In this document: in pieces, positions 16,757 to 24,973 of the stretch
Layout: each line of letters begins with the position of its first letter
Position numbering within the stretch: the stretch's first letter is position 1
DNA from: Janthinobacterium lividum PAMC 25724
Lineage (GTDB): Bacteria > Pseudomonadota > Gammaproteobacteria > Burkholderiales > Burkholderiaceae_D
Assembly (NCBI GenBank): GCA_000242815.2
Contig: AHHB01000027.1
Coordinates: 1-55,236, forward strand
DNA length: 55,236 nt
Direction: 5' to 3'
The notes under the pieces: model-generated
The model's database searches: none
Seen by the model: the letters and a program-made list of their open reading frames with translations, nothing else
What the model was told of the DNA's origin: nothing
Made by a program: the position numbers and the translations under genes

Positions 16757-19039
16757 ATGAAGAGTAGCAGTAAACAAGGACGGACCCCGCTGCAAGGATG
16801 GACCCCGCTGGCCGCCGCGCTGGCGCTGGCATTGGGCGGCGCGCAGGGCCATGCGCGAGCGGCAGCGATGGCCGACCAGGCCGATGAGGTGTCGATGCCC
16901 GCCATCAGCGTATTTGGCGACGCCATCAGCGCCGGCACGGCGGGCCGTTCGTATATCAACAGCGCCGATATCGAACGCCAGCAGGCGGACAATGTCGCGT
17001 CCTTGCTCGATACCTTGCCCGGCGTAGACCTGGCCGGCACGGCCCGTCCCAGCGGCCAGAGCCTCAATATCTGGGGCTTCAATAAAGTGCAGGACGTGAA
17101 AGTCATCCTCGACGGCGTGCCCAAGGGTTTCGAAAAATACCGCCAGGGTTCCATTTTCATCGAGCCGGAGCTGATCAAGCAGATCGAGGTGAACAAGGGC
17201 GCGCATACGAGCTTGTATGGCAATGGCGGCTTCGGTGGTGTCATCACGGTCGAGACCAAGGACGCGCAAGACTTGCTGGAAGGCGGCGAGAAAGTGGGCG
17301 CCATGCTCAAGTACTCGCGCCACTCCAATAACGGGGAAAACGACGCCACCGTGGCCGTTTATGGCCGCACGGAAGACGGCCGCTACGATGCGATGGCCTT
17401 CACCACGCAGCGCAAGTCCGACGATTTGCGCAAACCCGATGGCAAGCCATTCCGCTTTTCCGCCATCGACGCGCCATCGAGCCTGGCGAAGCTGAATATC
17501 CGCCTGACGCCGGAACAGCTGCTGACCCTGACGGCCATGCAGAGCGGTAGCGCGGGCTGGGGCCCGTTCGCCGCCATGGGTGAAGACGTGCCCACGCCGA
17601 CCGAGGCGGAGATCAGGAAGTATGGACTGGACGAGGCGTGGCAGCGCAAGGCCGTATATCGCGACCAGGACGACGATACGTATGCCGTGAAGTGGCAGTA
17701 CGCGCCGCAGGATAATCGATGGATCAAGCTGACGGCCAGCGTCGGTTATTCGCACACGGAGCAACATGACAAGCGCCTGCCATCGGCTTCGCTGGGCTCT
17801 TACCTGGGATCCTTGGGCAACGAGAGCTGGGCCTCGTACGTGGACCGCATTGCGGAGCTGCGCAATGAAAGCGTGTTGACGACGGGCGCCATTTCGCACG
17901 TGCTGCTCATGGGCCTGCAATGGCACAAGAACGTGCGCGACACCCTGATGTATTACCCATCGTCGACGGCGCTGAAGGATCCCAGCTACAACTACGGCTA
18001 CTTTCAGCCTTACTATATGCCGGCCGGGCGCCAGGAAACCACGGGCCTGTATCTGCAGGATGCGATGACGTATGGCGACCTGACGCTAACGGCGGCGCTG
18101 CGTCATGACCGGGTTGTTTCCGGGGGCGTGCCGAACAAGGCGCCGCGCTACAACAGCGCGCTGGCGGCGGCTGGTCACGACTTCAGCGAAAAGGTGCACG
18201 CGGACTGGTCGCCCCGCCTGGGCCTGTTCTGGAAGGCGTCGAGCAGCGTGGCGCTGTTCGGCGATGTGAGCCGCACCTGGCGTGCGCCGACGATAGACGA
18301 GATGTATTCGAATGAATATTATGTGTCGTCCAAGCTCGGTTCATCGACACCGGGCACCAGCCGCAACCTGGCCGTCGAACGTGTGACGGCCGTGCGCACG
18401 GGCTTCATGCTGCACCGGCAGAACGTGTTCATGGAGCGCGACGACGTGCAGCTGCGCCTGACGGCTTACCAGAACCGCGTCAGCGACAATATCGGCCCGC
18501 GCCTGGGCATCCTGATCGAAGGCTATGTGCCTGGCTCGGGCATGTTGCCGCCAGCCCTGTCCACCCAGCGTAATCTGGCCGGTTTCCACACGCAGGGCGT
18601 GGAGCTCGAGTCCTACTACAACGCGCCGCGCCTGTTTGCCAGCGCTTCGTTGTCGAAGCAGCGCGGCACGCGCACCGGATCCCAGCGCGACCCCTGGGGT
18701 CATGACGAACCCGTGTCGACCATCGCGCCGAATAAATTGATGGCAGGTGTGGGCTGGCGCATGCCCGACTTTGGGGCCAGTATCGGTTGGCAGGGCCGTT
18801 TCGTGGCGAAGCAGGACCGCGTCCTGCCGCTGGGGAATGTCTACCGCCTGCCGCCATCGAAAGGCTATGCGCTCCATACGCTGTTCGCTTCCTGGGATGG
18901 CGGGCAGGGTATCTGGCACGGCACGCAATTGCGCCTGACGGTCGATAACGTCTTTAACCGCAACTATATGCCGTATCTGAGCGAGGCGGTCACCGGCGTG
19001 GGGCGCAATGCGAAGTTGAGCGTATCGAGAAAATTTTGA
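16757..19039 (+). CDS. TonB-dependent outer-membrane receptor, probably haem/haemoglobin type
   Basis: 760 residues with a signal peptide (LAAALALALGGAQGHARA). Plug domain: NVASLLDTLPGVDLAGTARP, LNIWGFNKVQDVKVILDGVP and IEVNKGAHTSLYGNGGFGGV. It is followed by a long 22-strand barrel ending in aromatic KLSVSRKF. WRAPTIDEMYSN lies where haem receptors carry the FRAP-type motif, and the plug looks like the haem/haemoglobin receptor group, so I favour haem uptake. A siderophore or vitamin ligand is possible. The Fur box upstream supports an iron role. No TonB/ExbBD or haem-transport genes are adjacent, so energy and inner-membrane steps must come from elsewhere. Confidence 0.8.
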   Translation: MKSSSKQGRTPLQGWTPLAAALALALGGAQGHARAAAMADQADEVSMPAISVFGDAISAGTAGRSYINSADIERQQADNVASLLDTLPGVDLAGTARPSGQSLNIWGFNKVQDVKVILDGVPKGFEKYRQGSIFIEPELIKQIEVNKGAHTSLYGNGGFGGVITVETKDAQDLLEGGEKVGAMLKYSRHSNNGENDATVAVYGRTEDGRYDAMAFTTQRKSDDLRKPDGKPFRFSAIDAPSSLAKLNIRLTPEQLLTLTAMQSGSAGWGPFAAMGEDVPTPTEAEIRKYGLDEAWQRKAVYRDQDDDTYAVKWQYAPQDNRWIKLTASVGYSHTEQHDKRLPSASLGSYLGSLGNESWASYVDRIAELRNESVLTTGAISHVLLMGLQWHKNVRDTLMYYPSSTALKDPSYNYGYFQPYYMPAGRQETTGLYLQDAMTYGDLTLTAALRHDRVVSGGVPNKAPRYNSALAAAGHDFSEKVHADWSPRLGLFWKASSSVALFGDVSRTWRAPTIDEMYSNEYYVSSKLGSSTPGTSRNLAVERVTAVRTGFMLHRQNVFMERDDVQLRLTAYQNRVSDNIGPRLGILIEGYVPGSGMLPPALSTQRNLAGFHTQGVELESYYNAPRLFASASLSKQRGTRTGSQRDPWGHDEPVSTIAPNKLMAGVGWRMPDFGASIGWQGRFVAKQDRVLPLGNVYRLPPSKGYALHTLFASWDGGQGIWHGTQLRLTVDNVFNRNYMPYLSEAVTGVGRNAKLSVSRKF

Positions 19040-19072
19040 TTCGCGTTGAGAACGGCGGGCCTTAGACGCGGG

Positions 19073-19163
19073 CCTGAGAAAATGCCGATGGCGGCGTTGC
19101 AGCTTCCTTGCCGTACTTGCGTACTGTCTGCGTCGCTGCGCCTTGCCCTCGACATTTTTCAGG
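19073..19163. repeat. 91-bp imperfect palindromic intergenic repeat
   Basis: The segment begins CCTGAGAAAATGCCGATGG. Its complement read from the other end begins CCTGAAAAATGTCGAGGG, so the two ends form long imperfect arms. The centre holds GTAC-TTGC-GTAC. It resembles structured intergenic repeats common in betaproteobacteria and sits between the converging TonB receptor and cyclase genes, where it may also stop transcription. Only one copy is seen in this window. Confidence 0.5.
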
Positions 19164-19255
19164 CTCGCTTGGCCCGGGGTGCCTTTTTTTGTGACGTGGG
19201 CCTACTCCCGGTCCGTTGCATGTTCCGTTGAACTTCCAACTTCAAACTTCAAACG

Positions 19256-20614
19256 TCAACGTAACACCAGTGCCTTGACCGTTTCCCAGGCCGCGCTGCC
19301 TGAATGCGTGGTGCGTACCTGGTTGCGGCCGCCTTCCTTGGCCGCGTACAGGGCGCGGTCAGCGGCGACGAACAGCGCTTCGCGATCATCGAGCTGGTGC
19401 GGGTGGATGCTCGCCACGCCAATACTGACGGTGATCCACGGCGAGGTGATGGAGCGCGGGTGCGCCAGTTGCAGTGCTTCGATGTTCGTGCGGATGGCTT
19501 CGGCCAGCAGCAGTGCGCTGTCGGCGTCCGTGTCGGCACACAGCATGACGAATTCCTCGCCGCCGTAGCGGGCTGCCAAGTCGCCCGGGCGGGCCGCATG
19601 CGAGGCGATGGCTTGCGCCACCTGTTGCAGGCAGATGTCGCCGGCTGGGTGACCCAGGCTGTCGTTGTACAGCTTGAAGTGGTCGACGTCGAGCACCACG
19701 AGCGACAGGGCGCCGCCGCCGCGAACGGCGCGCTGCCACTCTTTTTCCAGGAAGCTGTCGAAATGCCGGCGGTTGGCGATTTTTGTCAGCGGGTCCAGAT
19801 AGGCGGCGCGTTGCAAGGCGTCTTCCGATTGTTTGTGGTGTGTGATGTCGTGCAGCAGGCCGATGTACAGCGGCTGGCGCAGATACATGGGGGTCAGCGT
19901 CAGGTCCATGCTGAGCGACGCGCCACTACGGTGACGGATTGCCACTTCGCGCGTGCCGTGGTTGTGCGCCGTTTCCGGATTGGCCGCGTACATGGCGAAG
20001 TAATCGAGGTATTCCTGCGTCACCAGAGGGCTGAGCAGTTCGGCAATCGAGCGCCCAGCCAATTCGTTTTCGCGATAGCCCAGGTACTGATCGCAGGCCG
20101 GATTGGTGTACTGGATGCGCCCGTCCGCCTCGATGATCAGCAAGCCTTCAGCCATATTGTTGACGATGGTGCGAAGGCGCTCGGCCTGTTCCTGCTGGTT
20201 TTCATTGTTGTTGCGGATGTGCAAATGGGCGCGCACGCGCGCGCACACTTCGGCCATGCGCAGCGGCTTGCTGATGTAGTCGACGGCACCGCAGTCGAAA
20301 CCGGCCACCACGTCTTGCGTTTCCGTCCTGGCACTCATGAAGATGACGGGAATGCGCTGCGTCAGCGGGTGCTGCTTGAGACGGCGGCAAGTTTCGATGC
20401 CATCCATGTCCGGCATCAGCACGTCGAGCAGGATCAGGTCGGGATGGGCGCGCTGGGCGATCTCCAGCGCCCGTTCGCCTGACGTGGCGACATAGGTTTG
20501 ATAGCCCTGTTCAGTCATCAGCTTGCGCAGCAGCTCAAGGTTGGCTGGCGCATCATCGACTATCAAAATAGCGGCTTCGCGCCGCTGGGAATGCCCCACA
20601 CTACCTGTACTCAT
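19256..20614 (-). CDS. REC-PAS-GGDEF diguanylate cyclase
   Basis: 452 residues from ATG 20614; the upstream in-frame extension is Arg-rich and runs through a hairpin, so it is rejected. Receiver domain, residues about 15-130: ILIVDDAPANLELL, phosphoacceptor Asp in LILLDVLMPDMDG, and a SKPL lysine. PAS domain, about 150-270: IIEADGRIQYTNPACDQYLG. GGDEF domain, about 285-440, with active site RYGGEEFVML and an inhibitory site RPGD five residues before it. Both catalysis and product feedback look intact. It makes c-di-GMP, opposite to the HD-GYP protein at 6383. Its input kinase is not in the window. Confidence 0.92.
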   Translation of the reverse strand: MSTGSVGHSQRREAAILIVDDAPANLELLRKLMTEQGYQTYVATSGERALEIAQRAHPDLILLDVLMPDMDGIETCRRLKQHPLTQRIPVIFMSARTETQDVVAGFDCGAVDYISKPLRMAEVCARVRAHLHIRNNNENQQEQAERLRTIVNNMAEGLLIIEADGRIQYTNPACDQYLGYRENELAGRSIAELLSPLVTQEYLDYFAMYAANPETAHNHGTREVAIRHRSGASLSMDLTLTPMYLRQPLYIGLLHDITHHKQSEDALQRAAYLDPLTKIANRRHFDSFLEKEWQRAVRGGGALSLVVLDVDHFKLYNDSLGHPAGDICLQQVAQAIASHAARPGDLAARYGGEEFVMLCADTDADSALLLAEAIRTNIEALQLAHPRSITSPWITVSIGVASIHPHQLDDREALFVAADRALYAAKEGGRNQVRTTHSGSAAWETVKALVLR

Positions 20615-20722
20615 TGCTGCCGGCCTTCTTGGATGTACTCTGCGATGCCAGCATTTGCTGTACTTTCGGTGATGCCGAAGTCCTGCACGCCTTGGCCGCC
20701 ACGTGCGGCGGCGAACAAAGTA

Positions 20723-20758
20723 GTGCCCGAGGTGCGGCCCTGGCCGCACCTCGGGCAC
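20723..20758. repeat. Perfect 17-bp inverted repeat in the cyclase leader
   Basis: The arms GTGCCCGAGGTGCGGCC and GGCCGCACCTCGGGCAC are separated by only CT. The dyad is exact and GC-rich and lies about 110 bases upstream of the cyclase start, in its presumed 5' leader. As RNA it would be a very stable hairpin. It could be an attenuator, an operator or a cruciform-forming site. Confidence 0.7.
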
Positions 20759-20977
20759 CTGTGCATGTATAGTCAAAAGCTGAGCCGATTCAAATTTGAT
20801 GCGGTGCTCAAATCATACCGCTTCGCCAATTTTTTGGGTTAAAAATCGTTGTTGCCGTAGAGCTTAAAGCAATACTTGTGTGAATTTTTTGAAAATAGAT
20901 ACACGAAGTTGCTGTTGTGAAGATGGCTTTTGCGTGAGAAAGATGCTGAGTCGTTGGCTCGGAAGGGGTAGCAAGAC

Positions 20978-21000
20978 ACGCCCCGCAGCAGGCGGGGCGT
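20978..21000 (-). terminator. Terminator-like hairpin after the aminotransferase gene
   Basis: A 9-bp GC stem, ACGCCCCGC with GCGGGGCGT, and a 5-base loop, 12 bases past the stop on the minus strand. The following tract (GTCTTGCT) is only weakly T-rich. Confidence 0.6.
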
Positions 21001-21011
21001 GGACAATGGCA

Positions 21012-22205
21012 CTACATTTTTGCGGCGATCAGTTTGCCCAGGATGGCGATACCTTCGACGATGCGTTCCGGCGGCACCGTCACGAAGGACAGACGCAGGG
21101 TGTGCGTTTCCGGCGTGTTGGCATAGAACGGCGCGCCTGGCACGAAGGCGACCTTGTTGGCGATGGCTTCATCGAGCAGTTTCATGGCGTCGATGTGTTT
21201 CGGCAAAGTGACCCAGATGAACATGCCGCCTTCCGGTTTCGTCCATGTGACGCCGGCCGGGAAGTGCTCTTCCAGTGCCGACAGCATGGCTTGGCATTGC
21301 TTGCCGTACAAGCTGCGGATGCTGGGGATATGCCGCTCCAGGAAGCCATCCTTGATCACTTCATGCACGACCATTTGCGTCAACTGCGACGTGTGCAGGT
21401 CGGCCGCCTGCTTGGCCAGTTCCAGGCGGCGCACCAGCGGCATCGGCGCCACCACGTAGCCGAGGCGGATGCCTGGCGTGAGCACCTTGGAAAATGAACC
21501 CATGTAGATGACGCCGTCCGGATTCATATTGATCATCTTCGGATACGGCTCGCCGCTATAGCTGAGGGCGCCGTACGGATCGTCCTCGATCAGCGGCAGG
21601 CCGTGGCGGGCGCAGGTCTCCACCAGTTCCACGCGGCGCGCCACCGACAGGCTGCGGCCCGTGGGGTTCTGGAAGTTCGGCAGCGCGTACAGCAGGCGTG
21701 CGCCATCGGCGACAGGGTCGACCGACGACGGCACCAGCCCCTCGTCATCGGTATCGACGGAAACGAATTCGGGACGATAGACGGAAAACGCCTGCAGTGC
21801 GCCCAGATAGCTGGGGGTTTCCACCAGTACGCGGCTGCCTTCATCGATCAGTACCTTGCCCAGCAAGTCCAGCGCCTGCTGCGAACCGGAGGTCATCAAC
21901 ACTTGTTCGGGCAAGATGCTGCTGCCCTGGGCGCAGAGCGAGTCGGCGATCCACTGGCGCAGCGGCAGATAGCCATCGGTGGGACCGTATTGCAGGGCCA
22001 CCTTGCCGTTGTTCGACAGGACCTTGTCGAAAGCGGTTTTCATTTCTTCCACGGGGAAGGTGGCTGGCGAGGGCAGGCCGCCGGCAAATGAAATGATCTC
22101 GGGACGCTGCGTGATCTTCAGGATTTCGCGGATGAACGAGCTTTGCAGCTGTTCCGCGCGTTCTGCAAAGCGCCATTGGATCGGATTCGGATTTTCAATT
22201 TTCAT
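21012..22205 (-). CDS. PLP-dependent aminotransferase, class I/II (2-aminoadipate/aromatic type)
   Basis: 397 residues from ATG 22205, which starts the family's N-terminal helix (WRFAERAEQLQSSFIREIL, then ISFAGGLPSPATFP). This opening is typical of LysN/2-aminoadipate-type enzymes of wide substrate range. The PLP lysine is in YMGSFSKVLTPGIRLGYV, with NFQNPTGRSLS and EDDPYGALSY before it. It transfers amino groups between amino acids and 2-oxoglutarate in the cytosol; aromatic, branched or aminoadipate substrates are all possible. Monocistronic, with a terminator just beyond. Confidence 0.85.
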   Translation of the reverse strand: MKIENPNPIQWRFAERAEQLQSSFIREILKITQRPEIISFAGGLPSPATFPVEEMKTAFDKVLSNNGKVALQYGPTDGYLPLRQWIADSLCAQGSSILPEQVLMTSGSQQALDLLGKVLIDEGSRVLVETPSYLGALQAFSVYRPEFVSVDTDDEGLVPSSVDPVADGARLLYALPNFQNPTGRSLSVARRVELVETCARHGLPLIEDDPYGALSYSGEPYPKMINMNPDGVIYMGSFSKVLTPGIRLGYVVAPMPLVRRLELAKQAADLHTSQLTQMVVHEVIKDGFLERHIPSIRSLYGKQCQAMLSALEEHFPAGVTWTKPEGGMFIWVTLPKHIDAMKLLDEAIANKVAFVPGAPFYANTPETHTLRLSFVTVPPERIVEGIAILGKLIAAKM

Positions 22206-22381
22206 ACGAGTCTCACAGAAGATGCCGAGCTGCGCCGGCTGGTTTTTTTGGCCCGCTTGTGGCGGTGCGTGCGCAAGCGGCGCCGGGTAGGCGTCGCCAT
22301 GGTGCCGCCTTATTGTACGGCTTGCACGCCGCTCTGCCCATCCGTACGCGCACGGGCGTTGCAAACGGGCGTCAAGCTGGC

Positions 22382-23293
22382 CTATTTCAGCTTGCGTCCA
22401 ATGGCCACCACGGCGATCACGGCGCCGGCAAACAGCAGGCTTGCGCCTGTCAGTGGCTCATTGAGCAGCACGGCCGCGCCCAGTAGCGTAAGAAAAGGCT
22501 GTAGCAGTTGCGTCTGTCCCACGCGCGCCACGCCCCCCAGCGCCATGCCCCGGTACCAGAAAAAGAAGCCGATAAACGTGGAAAAGACGGAAATGTATGC
22601 AAAGCCCAGCCAGGCCGCAGCGCTGGCCTGCGCCATCAGCGCGCGCTGTGGCCAGGCGTTCCATAGCACCACGGGCAGCACGAGGGGTGCGGCCAGCAAC
22701 AGCGCCCAGGAAATGACATGCTGGCCCGGCATGACTTGCGCCAAGCGCCCCCCTTCGGCATAGCCGAGCGCCGCTAGCAGCACGGCGGCAAAGATCAGCC
22801 AGTCGGCCTGGTGGAAGCTGCCGCCACCCTGGCGCAGTGCGAACGCCACCACCAGCGCCGTGCCCAGCAGGGCCATCAGCCAGAATCCCGGAGAAGGGCG
22901 CTCCTTGCCGCGCAGCACGGCAAACACGGCGGTGGCCAGCGGCAAAATGCCCACCAGCACGGCGCCGTGCGAGGCGGGCAGGCTGCGCATGGCGATCGAC
23001 GTCAGCCAGGGGAAGCCCAGCACGCAGCCCAGCGATACGAGCGCCAGTGGTAGCCATTGTTCGCGCCGCGGCCACGCTGCCCGCTGCTGCCATAGCCACA
23101 GGCCAGCCAGGGCGGCAGCGACCAGGGCACGGCCCAGGGCGACAAAAGTGGGGTCGAGTTCGGCCACCGCCATGCGCGTAAAGGGGAGGGTGAGACTGAA
23201 GATGGCGACGGCTGTCAATCCCAGTAACAGGCCCTTGCGGTCTGCGGCTAGGCGCAGGAGGTGGCTGGGGGAGGTGGTGGCGTGCGATGGCAT
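22382..23293 (-). CDS. EamA/DMT-family transporter
   Basis: 303 residues with about ten hydrophobic segments in two EamA halves, for example GLLLGLTAVAIFSLTLPFTR near the N-terminus and LLQPFLTLLGAAVLLNEPL near the end. LNEPL and PFxxLLGA are conserved signatures of the second half. Proteins of this superfamily usually export amino acids or small metabolites. It is divergent from a MocR regulator, a common arrangement in which the regulator controls the transporter. Confidence 0.88.
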   Translation of the reverse strand: MPSHATTSPSHLLRLAADRKGLLLGLTAVAIFSLTLPFTRMAVAELDPTFVALGRALVAAALAGLWLWQQRAAWPRREQWLPLALVSLGCVLGFPWLTSIAMRSLPASHGAVLVGILPLATAVFAVLRGKERPSPGFWLMALLGTALVVAFALRQGGGSFHQADWLIFAAVLLAALGYAEGGRLAQVMPGQHVISWALLLAAPLVLPVVLWNAWPQRALMAQASAAAWLGFAYISVFSTFIGFFFWYRGMALGGVARVGQTQLLQPFLTLLGAAVLLNEPLTGASLLFAGAVIAVVAIGRKLK

Positions 23294-23426
23294 GGCTGTC
23301 CTGGTACCGGTGGCGTGGGTCTATCGGCGGGCTGAATGAAGGCGCCCAATGCTGTTATCCTAGAGCTCAATAGCGATACAGTACAAATACACTTTCGCAC
23401 ATAATTTCACACACTGTCATGGTCAT
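23294..23426. promoter_or_regulatory. Divergent EamA/MocR control region
   Basis: 133 bases between the two start codons hold an AT-rich core (23360-23410). CGATACAG at 23374-23381 is matched by its inverse CTGTATCG at 23440-23447 inside the MocR gene. MocR regulators typically bind repeated sites in such regions. I infer an operator. Confidence 0.4.
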
Positions 23427-24860
23427 ATGAGCAATACACCTGTATCGCCGCCTCTCCCCTTGCTGTCGCGCGCCTCGGGCGAAACGCTGATCGACCAGAT
23501 CGTGCGTTCACTGGCTGCACGCATCGACGACAAGCTGCTGCGCGACGGCGCGCGCATGCCCTCGATCCGCCGGTGCGCCGCCAGCTTGAGTGTATCGTGC
23601 GCCACGGTCGTGGCCAGCTACGACAAGCTGGTGGCGCGCGGCTACCTCGAATCGCGGCGCGGCGCCGGCTTTTTCGTGCGCGAGCGCTTGCCGCTGAACG
23701 CGCCGGCGCCATCAGATGGCGCGCAGGATGCGGCGGCGCAGACGATGGATGTGGTCTGGCTGATCCGAAATATGTTTCGCCAGGCGCCCGCCATCCCCGC
23801 GCCCGGCTCCGGCATGCTGCCCGCCGAGTGGCTCGACGGCGACCTGGTGGCGCGCGCTTTGCGCGACGTCAGCCGCCAGCCCGGCAACTTGCTGCTGGGG
23901 TATGGCGCGCCGCAGGGTTTCCTGCCGCTGCGCCAGCAGTTGCAACTGAAACTGGCGGGGCTGGAAATCGCCTGTCCGCCCGAGCAGATCGTCACGACGG
24001 TGGGGGTGATGCAGGCGCTGGACCTGGTGGCGCGCGAGTTCGTCCGTCCCGGTGAAACCATTTTCGTCGACGATCCCGCGTATTGGCTGATGTTTGGCGC
24101 CTTTGCCGCCATGGGTATCAACGTCATCGGCATTGCCCGCCTGGGTGACGGCCCCGATATCGCCGTGCTGGCCGAACTGGCGGCCTTGCACCGCCCTAAG
24201 CTCTATGTGATCAACTCGGTGCTGCACAACCCCAGTTCGACGTCGCTGTCGGCGGCCAAGGCTTTCCAGGTGCTGCGCCTGGCCGAGCAGCACGATTTCC
24301 TGCTCGTCGAGGATGATATCTATTGCGATATGCACCCGGGCGGCGCGGTGCAGCCTGCCACGCGCCTGGCCGCGCTGGACCAACTGCGCCGCGTGATTTA
24401 CCTGGGCGGCTTTTCCAAGAGCCTGGCGGCGAACCTGCGCGTGGGCTTCATCGCCACATCAAAGGAGCGGGCGCAGCGCCTGGCCGACCGCAAGATGCTC
24501 GCTACGCTCACCACCAGTGACATCGGCGAGCGCGTGGTGTATAAAATTGTTTCGCAGGGACTGTACCGCAAGCATGCCGAGCGCCTGCGCGCGCGGCTCG
24601 ACAAGGTGCGCGAGGGCACGTACCGCAAGGCCGAACAAGCGGGCTTGCGCTTCGATCCGGCATCGGCGGGCATGTTTGTGTGGGCTGACGCGGGCTGCGA
24701 CACGAATGTGCTGGCCGAAAAGGCGCTGGCCGAAGGGCTGGTGCTGGCGCCCGGCAGCCTGTTTTCGCCGCGCCAGTTACCGTCGACCCGCATGCGCCTG
24801 AACCTGGCGACCGTGCAGGACCCGCGCATTTGGGCATTTTTTGCCCGCGTACTGGCTTAG
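23427..24860 (+). CDS. MocR-type regulator (GntR helix-turn-helix fused to aminotransferase domain)
   Basis: 477 residues. A winged GntR DNA-binding domain fills residues about 15-85 (LIDQIVRSLAARIDDKLL, MPSIRRCAASLSVSCATV, YLESRRGAGFFV). An aminotransferase-like domain follows, with the PLP lysine in YLGGFSKSLAANLRVGF and VEDDIYCDMH. In this family the fused domain senses PLP or an amino-acid adduct rather than acting as an enzyme. The divergent EamA exporter is the probable target. No ribosome site is evident before ATG 23427, so the message may be leaderless or nearly so. Confidence 0.88.
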   Translation: MSNTPVSPPLPLLSRASGETLIDQIVRSLAARIDDKLLRDGARMPSIRRCAASLSVSCATVVASYDKLVARGYLESRRGAGFFVRERLPLNAPAPSDGAQDAAAQTMDVVWLIRNMFRQAPAIPAPGSGMLPAEWLDGDLVARALRDVSRQPGNLLLGYGAPQGFLPLRQQLQLKLAGLEIACPPEQIVTTVGVMQALDLVAREFVRPGETIFVDDPAYWLMFGAFAAMGINVIGIARLGDGPDIAVLAELAALHRPKLYVINSVLHNPSSTSLSAAKAFQVLRLAEQHDFLLVEDDIYCDMHPGGAVQPATRLAALDQLRRVIYLGGFSKSLAANLRVGFIATSKERAQRLADRKMLATLTTSDIGERVVYKIVSQGLYRKHAERLRARLDKVREGTYRKAEQAGLRFDPASAGMFVWADAGCDTNVLAEKALAEGLVLAPGSLFSPRQLPSTRMRLNLATVQDPRIWAFFARVLA

Positions 24861-24901
24861 GCGGGACATGGCGCGGCATTGCGGTACATTCGGCAGGGGC
24901 T

Positions 24902-24929
24902 CTTGAAATCGCTTGCAGCATCCCCAATT
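24902..24929 (+). promoter_or_regulatory. Sigma-32 heat-shock promoter of htpG
   Basis: CTTGAAA (24902-24908), a 13-base spacer and CCCCAATT (24922-24929) match the RpoH consensus CTTGAAA-N11..16-CCCCAT-T closely. It lies 45 bases before the htpG start. Confidence 0.88.
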
Positions 24930-24973
24930 GAGAGAAAACGTTTCCATCCACGCCACAAGACTATGAGGTAAAA

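Larger units (their letters stand above)
20615..21011. other. Intergenic region between cyclase and aminotransferase
   Basis: About 400 bases hold a perfect inverted repeat (20723-20758), an AT-rich part (20780-20940) that probably contains the cyclase promoter, and the aminotransferase terminator (20978-21000). No gene is supported. Confidence 0.5.
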
